Shown here in pieces: positions 9,165-20,611 of a DNA stretch of 64,000 bases. Location of the stretch: NCBI GenBank assembly GCA_039619475.1, contig CM077116.1, forward strand, positions 24,315,191 through 24,379,190, given 5' to 3'. Below the pieces are notes generated by a model. It did no database searches and was not told the origin of the DNA. It saw nothing but the letters and a program-made list of their open reading frames with translations. The position numbers and the translations under genes were made by a program. The first letter of the stretch is position 1. The number at the start of each line of letters is the position of its first letter. The stretch is from Icerya purchasi (Eukaryota; Arthropoda; Insecta; Hemiptera; Monophlebidae).

Positions 9165-12125
9165 TGTTAAGATGCATATCTCGTAGTCGCATACTAATAA
9201 AGTTATTTTGTACTTTTTAGTGTTATGCACTAAAAGGCTATTTTTAAAAAGTTTTTTTTATTTCTTTTATTTACAGTGATATAGCAAAATATTTGTAAAT
9301 GTATTTTATATAACATTGTTTTCTTGTTAGAAGAAGGTATTAAAAAAAGCAGAGATATGTTCGTTCGATATATGTACTGACTGCTCTCAGAAAATAATAC
9401 AGAGACTTTTTGACGTTACCATCATGGAGTGATTATAAATGAATTGAATAAAGTTAGTAAGTAGGGGTTTTGCCGATTATTTCTGTACTTCTTTTAAATT
9501 CACACGTTATGAAAAAGAAGAGGGGATATTTCCAATCAAACATTGATTTTTTATTTAAAATTTACAAAAAAAAAAAAATAAATTATGCGTAATATGTTAT
9601 AACAAAAAGTCATAATAAATCCTACAAATTAAAGAATATGGGTTACCTTATTTAACGTAATTGTTAAAAATATTTGTTCTTTGAAGAACTCTAAACTTTT
9701 TAGTGTGGCGTGTGAATTTTAACTTGTATTTATCTCCACTTTTTTGTATTTGTTTCAAATAATATATAGCTTCTCTCTAAATTATTGCTTTAAAACGCAG
9801 TCACCATCAACTCAATTCTAAAAAAGCTAAAAATATATCCAATAGCGAAGAAAGTTCTCTTAAGATTAAATAAATATTCGACCGCCTTGATTGGAGATAT
9901 TTTTTTCTTCAATATTTAGATTGTTTTACTGTACAAGAATTTTTTTCTTGCACATCAGTATTTTTGTTTATTTAATAACTTTTTGGAATAATTAGTTTTA
10001 ATGTTTATTTTTTTTTCTTTTATATTTCTACCGTTAAAAACATTGATATTTTAACGTACATATTTTTATAAATTAACGTTTTTATTAAATTAGAACTATT
10101 GTAAACCTTCTAATTCGAAATGCGATATATAGATACAGAAATTTCTTAAATTTAATATGAGTGCAAGTGATGTTAATCACTACATATTTTTTAAGTGTTC
10201 TCTGTTTCTATGAACTATACAAAATTCGTGTGTCTGTCATACGTTTTCTGCATTGTATTTTTGTTTCGTATTGTATACTCTAATATATAAAAATGTCTTT
10301 AAATGAAATTTTTTGCAAAAGTTTTTGACGTTATTTTATGGACATGAATTTAACACTTATTAATAGTTTTTGATTTCGTAATTTAGAAATTTTTGAATTT
10401 ATTAATAAGACAAATGATATTTTGCTTTCGTTAAAAAAAAAAAAAGGCTCGATTATAAACCGATAAAAGTAAAATGACTAACGAACGTACAAAAAAAATT
10501 ACAGTTGATGTTAGGAAAACAATTTACGGTTAAAAATTTCCGAAACGTTAAATATAAAAATAAAAATTTTTAAACATAGTGTCTATCGTAAATTGTTATC
10601 CCAATGATATTCACCATAGAAGCTTCAAAGCTTAATTACAGCCGATGTTATGTATAATAAGAAGTCAACGGCTCTTCTGCTATCTTTAAATATACAGTTA
10701 AAAGAAAATTTGTGTATCAATACCAGGAACGAATGTAATAATTAGCAATTACAGCGAAAAAATATTTGTTCATTATTTTCATGTGTTATTTATATTTTAA
10801 CTATATTAAACATCTATACAATTTCGACTTGGTACATTGAAGGAAGAAAGTTTATTAATTTCTTCTAATTGAAAAATATTAATTGTATACTACGAACATA
10901 TTTTCTTATGAAAATATATTTACTTTTTTTTTTAAAAAGTTTCATCCATTGTATACCGATAAAAGTAATTTAGGAAAAATATGTTTTGAAGAAAATTATG
11001 CATTTTATGACATCTACTATGGTTGCAAGTAATGTTATGTATTAAAACGGAACAAATAAAAACAATATCGTCTCAATAGTTTACGAAATTGTTTAATTTT
11101 TAAACAAAAACAGTTATTTATGTTTAATTTTTTCTTTTTCTTTTTTTCTTCCTTTCTCTATTTATTAGATGAAAATATAAGGAGCAAATTTTAAGCGGAG
11201 TATTAACGTAATTTTTTCCCTCTTTTTTTTTTAAGGATGAAGATTCGAAAAAGAAACTTTCTATTAAATAAATTATTTTTTTTATTTTATCTGGAAATAA
11301 AAACTAAACAATAATCTGCTTTTTCTTTTAAATAACGAATTTTAGATGCAGAAAACTGATTTTTCTGACTGTTAAAATGCAAATGCGCCCATTTATAAAT
11401 AAACCGTTTCACTTTAGTTGTTTTCATCACAGTTATTTGCGATTTCATAACGTCATATTTGTTACCAGTAATTGTTAATGTATATATGTGTATAGGTTAT
11501 TACATACGCTAAATGAAAATAAATTTAATAACTAAATTTTTGAAAATATTCTTAAAGATTAATGAATTGTTATTGCTAATTGTATTATAAAATTTTAATT
11601 TTATACATTCCTAAAACTATGAACCAGTTTCATTTCTTTAATTCCATTAATTTAATTATTGTATTGATTTACTAAAATATATGTTTAGAGCGTAATTATT
11701 TTTATTTTAATGTTTAACGTGATCTTTAAAGGAACTTCTTTAAATCACTGAATTGAAATTCTATATTATTTCAAAACACATTAATATCTGTATTGCTTTA
11801 ATCATATACGAAAGTCAAAGTTAAGTATTCCTCCATACTTTTCTGTATATTTAGTAACATGTAATATATTAAATGTGTTTTTAATATTTTCCATGATGTA
11901 AAAAAGGAATATTACGCCGGTACCATTATCTTTTCAAGACATTTTAGGATATGCGATATCTTTTTTAAATGTAGGATTGGATCTGGAAAGTTTCCTGCAA
12001 AACATGTTTCTCTCTGATAATAAATAAGATGAACACATTTTTAAGCTTAAGAAACAGTGAATTACAAAAAGAAAAAAAAAATGAAAATAAAGCGTTAACC
12101 ACTTAAAGTTACCAGGAAACGATCC
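9165..12125. other. AT-rich non-coding stretch
   Basis: Nearly 3 kb with no open frame of 60 codons except a few AT-driven ones at its right edge. I see no transposon motif, RNA gene or tandem repeat. Homopolymer A and T runs are common. Confidence 0.6.
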
Positions 12126-12127
12126 TG

Positions 12128-12406
12128 TTGGATGCCCAAAACGTGCTGCAGGCAATTGCATCTCCTCTCCCTTCTCACTCAACCGACTACGTCATTCTTC
12201 TTATTCGCTCTTTGATTCATGATCTCTTCATTTCCCACTTAATCCAAACGGATTTCTTTTGGATTTCTGGCCATGTCGGAATCGAGGGAAATGAGTTAGT
12301 TGACTCACTCGCTCGATTACCTTTCTCTCCTGGTAGGTTTCTTCCTGTTTTCTCAGCTCCCAAATTTGGGCATTAATGAATTTAGATCCCCACCAGGGAT
12401 GCCAAA
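12128..12406 (+). pseudogene. RNase H domain fragment of a LINE (5' part of a split copy)
   Basis: The frame reads DAQNVLQAIASPLPS, the third RNase H motif region (normally DS-S-L-AI). It then continues through DFFWISGHVGIEGNELVDSL, the classic C-terminal RNase H block of I-supergroup non-LTR retrotransposons. The frame stops at 12374, but the next frame continues with NEFRSPPGMPN, compatible with the following linker. The same LINE resumes at 13922 after the insertion of repeat A. The reverse transcriptase is missing upstream, so the copy is 5' truncated near 12120. It is interrupted and dead. Confidence 0.8.
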
Positions 12407-12604
12407 TGTAATGTATACTTGATTTAAAGCCCTGAGGGATGCTAACCACAATATCTTTTGGAACTCGTGGATTTTAGTTTATTTTATTTTTAATTTATTA
12501 TTATTAAATTAAAATTTATGTTTTATTTTAAACGATATATTTTGATTAAATGCCTACAACCATCTTTCGTAAACGACCGACCACTGAAAACACAATTATT
12601 AAAA

Positions 12605-13018
12605 TTTATATATATATGTATATATATAAACTCGGCCATTTTGGCCTCGGGAGGGGGGCTGTGCCCCTTGATCCCTCCTGCTTTCATTTCTGTCTCTTTC
12701 TCTTCTATACTTTGTATAAAATGATCAAAATTTACAACGTAATTCTTACTAGCATCAACACACACAAAAAATAACATAACAACAAAAATCCTATTCTAAC
12801 ATTTACCTTCCGTTATAAAAAATTAAGACATTTTTTCGTTACATTTTTCGTTACATATTTCATTACATAAAATTGTGACATTTTTTAAATAACAATAACA
12901 AAAATCTTACAAAATATAACAAACGTTACATAAAATTGGGACATTTAGCGTTACATAAAATTGGGACATTTTTTCGAATGGGGGGTAGCCTAAGAATTAC
13001 GTTGTAATTAATCTATAT
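12605..13018 (+). mobile_element. repeat family B, copy 1 (microsatellite-flanked, nested in A)
   Basis: The unit runs from a TATATA tract through a GCCATTTTGGCCTCGG block, a short GGGGCTGTGCCCC palindrome and CTTTGTATAAAATGATCA, to a terminal GAATTACGTTGTAATTAA followed by TA-rich sequence. A perfect 17 bp inverted repeat (TTACAACGTAATTCTTA) lies at 12732-12748 and 12991-13007. Between these arms are several TTACATAAAATTG(T/G)GACATT repeats, more here than in other copies. Further copies lie at 38552-38755 (minus), 54440 and 63018, with a fragment at 58513. It is non-coding. The behaviour resembles MITEs that sit in TA microsatellites, such as Micron in rice, but the sequence relation is unknown. 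Confidence 0.65.
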
Positions 13019-13640
13019 ACGATAATAGCGACAACGATTAATGAAATAGATAAAAATTGTACATGACACTCTGCTGCTTTTGCTGTATGGTCGTTGATCC
13101 TTGGTTGGCAAACAGACATACATTGGTGGTTCAGCCTGGATTCCTATTAAATGTTGAGAGGGGACGCGACAATCGACAATGAAATCCTTTACGGTTAATT
13201 AAAACGTTGTTAATTACAAAGAAAAACCGATTTTCTGAGCGACCACGTTACTAGGACCTTCTTGGGTCGAACTTGTTTCGATTACCAAACGGACTGATTT
13301 TTTAATAAAAAGGTTACTCTGTTTTGCGACTGAACGAATATTTGATGGATATTTAATGAGGGCTTGACCAACACTTGACGAAGACTGAACGAAGACTGAT
13401 TTAATACTGACTACCTTCCTTTCAGATTTTTTCCATTTTTCCTTCGAACGATCTCCCTCGCATTGCTGAAAAAGATCCGTTTCTTTGCCGATCGATCACC
13501 GCGCGCCTCCGTCGAAGACGGAATCAGTCTCGATGTGACAACTCTCAGCCAGCAATCAGCTCTCATTTACCCACGCATTTACTCTTTCGGTACGTTATAA
13601 TTAATTTTTTATTTTTTCTGTTTGTTTTGTTATAACTATG
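13019..13640 (+). other. right part of repeat A copy 1, non-coding
   Basis: This stretch continues repeat A after the nested B. It aligns by landmarks with 38950-39570 and with the reverse complement of 39900-40600. It is GC-richer than the surroundings and has no open frame worth calling. Confidence 0.5.
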
Positions 13641-13691
13641 TAATGTATAATATTTGAGTTATAAATGTTGATATCCATTTTCTGTATTATC

Positions 13692-13902
13692 ACTTTATTA
13701 AAAATTTATCAAAACATGTATTACAGAAAATTATACTTTAAAAATATTAAAATAAATCCGACATGTTTCGGAGTTACATACTCCATAATCATAAATGCCA
13801 TGATTATGGAGTATGTAACTCGGAAACATGTCGGCTTTATTTTAATATTTTTAAAGTATAATTTTCTGTAGTACCCATGTTTTGATAAATTTTTAATAAA
13901 GT
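13692..13902. repeat. 211 bp fold-back element with about 101 bp arms
   Basis: The left arm starts ACTTTATTAAAAATTTATC at 13692. The right arm is its reverse complement ending at 13902, separated by a 7 bp spacer (AAATGCC, 13793-13799). Only a few mismatches are visible across about 100 bp, for example CGGAG against CTCGG and TATTACAG against CTGTAGTACC. It lies just inside the right end of repeat A. It is either a fold-back MITE or a recently formed palindrome. The open frame across it at 13665-13871 is a by-product of the palindrome. Confidence 0.85.
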
Positions 13903-13921
13903 ATGTAATGTATACATTACA

Positions 13922-14445
13922 AGGTGCTTATTCCAAACTGTAGGTTAACTCCTATGTCTCCTCATTCTCCAACCCGGGCTCCTTTTCTTGTCTACTTAAC
14001 CTCCCCTTTCTCGTTTCCCCCGTTTTTTTTATATTCCTTCTATGCGCTGCTCCAGCCGCTCTGCGATTTGTCGCTTGCGTTTTGGGCACAGCTTGCTCCC
14101 TTCCTCGCTTTTCCGTTATTCTCTCGTGCCTTCTCCTTATTGTCCATTGCACCCTCCCAGCAACCAATTCATTTGTGATACCGATCATATAATGTTCGGT
14201 TGTTCGTTACTTTCAACTAAATAAGCTTCTTTTTATTCCTTCCTTTTACAAATTGGTATTCCCGCTCCATACTGTGCTTCATTCATTTTCTCCCTTTCTT
14301 CTCCTTCTATTACCCTGGCTCTTGATTCTTTTCTGTCGGCTATTTCTGATCATATAAGGATCTGAGTCTCTCTTGTCCCTCTGTTTCATTGTTCTTGGAT
14401 CAATGTCCGTATTGACGAATCCATAAAAAAACCAAAAAAAAACAG
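13922..14445 (+). pseudogene. C-terminal end of the LINE split at 12407
   Basis: The frame from 14042 (with continuation upstream) reads AICRLRFGHSLLPSSLFR, then YCPLHPPSNQFICDTDHIMF. This is the R-R-GH block and the Cys/His motif (C-P-H...C-DHI-F-C) that follows RNase H in I-supergroup LINEs. A stop at 14222 is followed by a further hydrophobic stretch. An A-rich tail (AAAAAAACCAAAAAAAAAC) near 14425-14445 may be the 3' end. Together with 12128-12406 it reconstitutes the end of one LINE copy interrupted by repeat A. Confidence 0.65.
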
Positions 14446-15098
14446 CAGTGAAACGGATAAAAACGTATTTAAAAAATACACATGGTCGGGAGTGACTATC
14501 ATCATTAGCTTTTTTAGTACTGAAAAAAAATTATTATCAAACATTAGGAAACGACCATTTTTTCGTGATGATGTAATAGACATTTTCGCAAACAAGAACT
14601 GGAAATATTGAGACATTTCGTTCCTCTTAATTTATTTTTATTTCTTGTCTGTATTTAACTGAATTTTACGAATGTTTATTTTTATATAAAAAAAATATTC
14701 GATTGTGACGCTTCCTCAGTTGTGAAATTCACACTACGCCACTGCATGAATCGAATTTTCGGTATAATGCGATACGATTAGTGAAATGATCGTATATTTT
14801 CAGAGAAGCGTCTAGAGAACGCCGTGACGTCTAACCATTGTTATTGCTGTTCGGAAATCTTCTCCAAAATTTTGTGCGGGATATTAATGGAGTATTTTTA
14901 AAGATGACTGTTTTCGTTTTTTCTTCATTGATTTTTATATATTCATAAATATAAAATCGTTTTCAACAACTGTGAGATTAATCTGGAATATACATAGTAT
15001 ATTTTAATATTATGTAAATTTGGGTAATATCTTAATGAAGTAAACAGGTTAAATAGTGTTAGTTCATTATTTTATAATGGCGGAATTTAAAATTGAGT
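14446..15098. other. AT-rich non-coding spacer
   Basis: Nothing recognisable on either strand. Confidence 0.5.
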
Positions 15099-15150
15099 TC
15101 CAGGGACGTTGTCAGCCGGTTAGCTAGAGGGGGGGGGGCAGCGTGATATT
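15099..15150 (+). repeat. isolated end of the GGGCGTCGCC-type hAT MITE
   Basis: CAGGGACGTTGTCAGCCGG followed by a run of ten Gs resembles the terminus plus G-run of the MITEs at 21185 and 21509 (CATGGGCGTCGTTAGCGGG then G10). No second terminus is visible nearby, so this would be a truncated end. The match is short and partly composition-driven. Confidence 0.35.
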
Positions 15151-15309
15151 ATGTATGTAAATAAGTTTTTACCGTTTTTTTGTAAATATAAATCCTTTAT
15201 TTAAATAAAATATAAATTTTAGGTGAATTGTAAGTGAAATAAATGAAAATTTTGAAAGTTTATCATAATTTTAGAAATAATTTCAAATAATTCAAAAAGT
15301 TTAATTAAA

Positions 15310-16085
15310 ACATAATTTTGTAGGATTCATCGTAAATTTTTCAATTACTTTGTTGATCAAATCTTATAGGTCCTTGGAGATGATTTTTCGCTGGACACTC
15401 AATATTGCGAGACCATTGAGATAACTTTCTGTCATTATACTTTTTAGCCAGGTTATAATCCGCCTCAGGGTGTGAAAGATTTCCCCACAGGTTGCGCACG
15501 GTAGAGCACCATATCGGGAAAGAAATATTTTCTCATAAGCTTTCTTAAGATTATTCAAAGGCATGTTCTGCATTAGCACCGGGTGGAATTTAGACAACGC
15601 AAGTGATGTAGTGTTTTATTTAGCAAACCGCTCCCTAAGAGAAGTAACAATTTAGTCTAAGTATAGTATAATCAAGAACCTCTTCCAAAACTTCCAAGGG
15701 CTTCCTGCTGGCTGATTGTTTGTGTACCGTTTTCTCACAGCAATATGCCGCATTAATGCCATGTCCTCTTCTAGCCCGAGTTCTTTTACAATAGCCGTAG
15801 CATCTCTAATAATTTCATTCGTGACGTTTTCGAGATCTTTACCGTGGCTTCTCAGCCACTCTAAAATGTGTTTAATATGCTGTACTGTGTACTGCCTTGA
15901 CAATATCCAACATATAAATTGAAGAACATTTACCACAGGTTATATTATAGTTGAATACTCGCTTATTAGTAAAAGGCGCAAAATAAAGGAATCTTTGGAA
16001 ACAACAGCGTAGAACTGGAATGCTTTATTCCAGATTGTGCTGTTTCCCTCATTCATTAAGGTTTCTAAGGCTCCGCTATATTACA
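15310..16085 (-). pseudogene. hAT-superfamily transposase C-terminal relic
   Basis: Minus-strand frames give the end of a hAT transposase of the kind annotated as 52 kDa repressor or zinc-finger MYM-like proteins. In order, at about 16070-15940 is a helical stretch around EGNSTIWNKAFQFYAVVS. Next, ending near 15660, comes TVQHIKHILEWLRSHGKDLE then LEEDMALMRHIAVRKRYTNN (Pro-Arg-x-x-x-Arg-Gln-x-x-Arg-x-Asn family pattern). After a stop the dimerisation block follows: SRYGALPCATCGEIFHTLRR and TWLKSIMTESYLNGLAILSV, ending near 15364. The usual Glu-Arg before the S/F-S-LRRIKTWLR motif is replaced by CGEIFHTLRR. At least one stop and several frameshifts are present. The N-terminal zinc finger and catalytic core are absent. 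It lies tail-to-head beside the Jockey relic. Confidence 0.7.
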
Positions 16086-16204
16086 AAAGTTATCCATAAA
16101 AACTCTGATGGTTTTGTGTTTTTCGCTCTATCCTGTTTCACAGAGATTGGAAATATTTGTCATTAACTTCCTCCTCAAAACTGATTCCCGAAAAAATATT
16201 ATTA

Positions 16205-18065
16205 TTTCTTTGATTGGGTACAACGTGGATTGTCGGAGGCAACTTCAACGCACAAAATGTGCATTGGGGATCCAGAACTACAAATCAAAGGGGAAGAGAA
16301 TTGCTCAAATCAGTGCACAAAATCAACGGATCGTTCTTATCTCCGCAGCAATCTACCTACTGGCCTCCAGACCCTAACAGAATTCCGGATCTATTAGACT
16401 TCTTTATTGCACGAAACGTATCTACTAACTACATGGAACTTAGAAATATTGCGGACCTCTCTTCCGATCATTCTCCCGTAATCTTATCCTTAAGTAATAA
16501 AAACTCCATAAACTTTAAAGTAAGAATCAAATCACCAGACAAATTGGATCTAGCAGTGCATAATTTTACAGAAATTGTCACCAGTTCTGCTGTAGCAGCT
16601 ACTCCTGTACATGAGGTTGCTTCCAACAGGGAATTATTGTACCCTCGGTTGGTACGGGACTTAGTTCTGAGAAGACTCAGCGCGCGCAAGCGCCGGCAAC
16701 ATACTGAAAATCCAGAAGATAAAACCATCTTCAACAAATTGAGTAAAGAAACTTCGGAGCTGATTTGTAAAATTAATCACAAGACGCTTGATGAGTACTT
16801 ACTTCATCTTTCGCCGGAAAGAGAGAAAGATTACTCATTGTGGAAAGCTACGCGTAGAATCAAACATCCGCATGATACCAACGTGCCCATTCGCAACGGT
16901 AACGGTGATTAGATTAGTGGGAATGGCGAGAAAGCCGGAGTATTCGCTTCATACTTTGAAGATGTGTTTAAGCCTAACAATATGAATTCCAATGTTGAAA
17001 GTAATATCAAGTCAATTGAATCGAAAAATATTTCGCACATTACTCCTAAGGAAATGGCTAAAGCTATCAGTAAATTAAAAATCAAGAAATCTCCGGGGAT
17101 AGATAATATCTTAGCTGAAATTATTCAAGAGATTCCTAAAAAAGCTGTCACATTTCTCACTTATATTTACAATGGCATTCTAAGAATTCTTCATTTTCCT
17201 GATCAGTGGACGCTAGCTAAAGTCATTGTTATCTAAAAAGACAGGAAGTTCTGTCCAGCGGTATTCCTAGACGTTGAAAAATCATTTGATAGTGTATGAC
17301 ATGAAGGCCTCATACACAACTTTAAAGTTGAATACGAAGGATTCAAATCGAATTGCTATATGATACAAGCCGGAGTCCCAAAAGGAAGCGTACTCGGTCC
17401 GGTGCTGTACTTGGTTTACTCTGCTGACACTCCTACGGTTCCTTCAGTTACTCTTTCTATGTTTGCAGATGATACTGCTCTGCTTTCAGCTAGCAGCTCC
17501 TATAAAATTGCAGTCAAAAACCTACTGCTAGCTATTGATAACATTTGCGACTGAACAAAAAATTGGAAGATTAAGTTGAATGAACATAAATCTACCAGAG
17601 TTGACTTTTCCTTGCGTTCTGCCAGGTATATTTCGTCAACTAGGAGTGGGAAGCCCACTTTGAATAGTGATTCAGCTAAATATTTGGGGATGCACCTCGA
17701 TCGCCGTCTGAATTGGAAGCATCATATCAAAATCAAACGCCAGAAACTTGGCATTCGATTACGCAAGTTGTACTGTGTGGACATACGGTATTCAAATCTG
17801 GGGAACGACAAGCATTTCAAATCTTAGCATTATACAAAGATTTCAGTCCAAAGTCCTACGAGATATTTTGGCGGCACCATGGTTTGCCCATAATGATGAT
17901 ATACACAAAGACCTCTGCATTCCAACGGTTAAAGAAGTAATTACGACCTTTTCAAGATGATACTTTCATCGACTTGGAAACCACATCAACACGCTAGCAG
18001 CTAATCTTTCGCAGAATAGAGTACGATTCAGACGATTGAAACGACACAGCCAAATTGAACTGTAA
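16205..18065 (+). pseudogene. Jockey-clade non-LTR retrotransposon, 5' truncated and internally deleted
   Basis: ORF2 of a Jockey element can be read almost to its end. From 16214 is the end of the apurinic endonuclease: WIVGGNFNAQNVHWGSR (the family GDFNA motif with Asp changed to Asn), WPPDPNRIPDLLDFF and LSSDHSPVI. From 16964 reverse transcriptase begins (ISKLKIKKSPGIDN). A deletion at about 17236 jumps to motif A, FLDVEKSFDSV followed by a stop. A second deletion leads to motif B, AGVPKGSVLGPVLYL, and motif C, FADDTALL, near 17460. The thumb and C-terminus continue through YLGMHLDRRLNWKHHI and, after a frameshift, WGTTSISN and LRDILAAPWFAHNDD, to about 18062. No RNase H follows, as expected for Jockey. 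The 3' untranslated tail and poly(A) are not clear. Confidence 0.88.
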
Positions 18066-20025
18066 TTTCGTCCGCAGACATTAATTTGTATAGCTCAACA
18101 TAATCCAATAAATAACGTACATACAATTAAGGAATAGCGACCACTGGGAAGCGTTCCACCATGGTTTACATAAAATAACATTGCTACTTATTATTCAACT
18201 GAACAGATTGTATGCAAAGAAAAAGGGGGGGGGGAATTTATTTGATTAGTGAAAAGTTATTTCATAAAATATTTTATAACGTAGTAACTGTTTAGTACCA
18301 GTAAATCTTGGAAAACTATGATGCTTTATTTGATGTTGAATATAATAATCGATCCCTTTCAGTTTGTTATAACAGTTTCACTGTACCTAATCTTCTACAT
18401 GGCAGTCCCAGTTTATTGTTCTCTATAGTTTGCTAAGGACATTTTATCTGTTGTTTGAGATTTTGGATAGTCTATATCCTCTTCCTCGTTTAACTAAACA
18501 ATAACTAATGTATCAATATCCTTCTCAAATCATATTTTATTTATATTTTTCCTTCAACTTTATATAATTTCCCACTATTAATATGTTCCCATATCTTCAA
18601 TAAATAGATTTACTTTATATTTAGCATATCTTCTTTTATTCTTTAACTTGTGGTATTACACTGTTCAATTTATATGTGTTAGAATCATTTTGTCTGTATT
18701 TTATGAGTTTAATTACAGATAACAAATTATGCACATTAAAAATTTTTCCTTATGGCTTTTAATATAACAGAAAGTGGACCAATATTTGACGATACATATT
18801 TTTTTTATTATTAATCCCTACCAAATAAAAAATGTATTAATCACGCTGAAACCAGTTTTTAACAACTTTTTAAAAGCATTGACTGTAGTCTCAATAGTAT
18901 AACATAGTATCATTTTTAAAAATTCTAATACATAAACACGGTTGTGTCAATTATATGTGTACTGTATGAAGTCTAAGTATGCACTGAAATTTACGGCCAC
19001 AATAAAATGTTTATGTACAGAAAAAAATTGATTTTTTTTTTGCACGTTACATTTGTGAAACCGTAACTTTTCGAATTTTCATATCTAGAAAAGTCGACTT
19101 TGAAACTATTTAAATGTACAGGTAAAATTAAGTTTGAAAAGATGAATATTAGATTTTTTAGAACATCAATAAACATTTTACACATAAGCGCTTTTAAGAA
19201 TTACCTTGATGCTTCACATAAATCCTTTACAGCTTCATTTTTAACTAAATATGTGTATATTTAATTAAAAATATATATTTTAGGAACAGGAATAATACTT
19301 CAACAACGAACAGTTCATTTTACTGACATCAAACATGTGAATTATAATAAAAAAATTGCATTTAAATTTTTAATCGGTTTTGTGCATAAAATCTGACTTA
19401 AAATATAATTTAAAAAAAAAAAGGTATATACATATTGCTGACATGCTTTTTACACTAAACTTCAAATCAAGAATATATTAAATTAATTGCTTAAAATATT
19501 AAAGTAGTTAGTACCAAAAATTTAAGAATAAAAATGGCTAATTATCAACGATATTCAGTAGTTTCATTCTATTTTTCTGTAAAATAAAGCTTATTCGAAT
19601 AAATCTGATTTTTATTGTATTATTCCAAATTCTGGAACTTAAAAACCTATGATTTTTTAACAGACTAAAAAATACAAAGTAACTATACATATGAAAAAGT
19701 AACAGATTATAATAATATATAAATTTTCAACTTTAATACTACTCAATTTATACACAAAAAAGTTTTGTAGTAAAATTTGTATTAAAAGCGCAAAGTAGAA
19801 CTCAAAAATGATGTTACTGAATCAGTTAATGAATTTTATCACAATATTACAACTGATGAATGTCTAAATCAGAATAAGGATAATTTTACAATATTGCAGC
19901 TGATAAATGTTAAAACATTTCACAGTTCTACGCGTGTGCGTACAACATTTACATTATATAAAATTTTGCGCATGCGCTTTAAACATCACGGCATTCTTGC
20001 TGGACATCTCTTTTCGGTTATCCTA
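18066..20025. other. AT-rich non-coding stretch
   Basis: It probably includes the Jockey 3' untranslated region to about 18230, where a G11 run occurs (GGGGGGGGGG near 18222). The rest is AT-rich with no recognisable motif. Confidence 0.5.
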
Positions 20026-20611
20026 ATGCTTAACCGAATGTAGCCCGATTCTGAACATAAGTTTACAGGGTTAGTAATCGAACGCAATTTGACTACAGCA
20101 CGTGTAAAGAAAGTTTCCATTTTTGCAAAACTTTTATTTAAGAAAAACAACAATATACAATCTTACTTTTTAGTGCCAATTTATATTCATTGTTGGCATG
20201 TCAAATTTCACTAAATTTTTTTACTATTTTCATGTGCAAGGAACTCTATTCTTGAACTTAAAATGCTTTGAGGAATTAAATCGAAAAACAAATTATTTTT
20301 GAATGTAATATAATAAACAAATATTAAAAAATCAAAGATTAAATCTCTGTCAAACAATAGTTTTAATAGAAAATTTTCCGTGGCAAATTGATTTGTATTT
20401 CAATAATATGTGGACATTTTTATTTTAAGCTGTATTTTAAATATAGGATTCATGTGTAATATTTTTAGAATATTTCTTTTCATAATATGCATAATAAAGA
20501 AATCATTAAATTTCCATTTGATGGCGCTGCGTAATTGCAGTTGAAATCTTTCCGTTCGATTACCAATACTGTAAACTTATACTCGAAATCGGACTACATT
20601 CGGTTAAGCGT
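20026..20611. repeat. inverted-repeat unit with about 75 bp arms (possible MITE)
   Basis: GCTTAACCGAATGTAGCCCG at 20029 onward is the diverged reverse complement of sequence ending CTACATTCGGTTAAGC near 20609. Matching continues for about 70 bp on both sides (AAGTTTACAG..GTAATCGAACG). The arms enclose about 430 bp of AT-rich DNA without a gene. Sequence just outside the right arm (TTGGCGTGCTTGCGTAAAG, reverse complement) recurs at 24300-24350. That suggests the true element is larger or that both are parts of a dispersed family. No target duplication was found. Confidence 0.6.

Larger units (their letters stand above)
12407..13921 (+). mobile_element. repeat family A, copy 1 (solo-LTR-like), carrying two nested insertions
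   Basis: The element begins TGTAATGTATAC at 12407 and ends in the palindromic TGTAATGTATACATTACA (13904-13921). It therefore has the TG...CA ends with short inverted termini seen in LTRs. Two other copies in the window (38765-39598 plus, 39857-40765 minus) share its blocks in order: a GAGGGATGC-AACCAC block, a CGACCGACCACTGAAAA-like block, a CATTTACTCT-like block, and the terminal TGTAATG..CATTA palindrome. After removing nested element B (12605-13018) and the fold-back (13692-13902) about 0.89 kb remains, matching the other copies. No protein is encoded. It sits inside a LINE. A 4-6 bp target duplication is not evident. Confidence 0.6.

Noticed and set aside
13665..13871. 68-codon frame
   Set aside because: It spans the fold-back element, so both halves are reverse complements of each other. 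An artefact.
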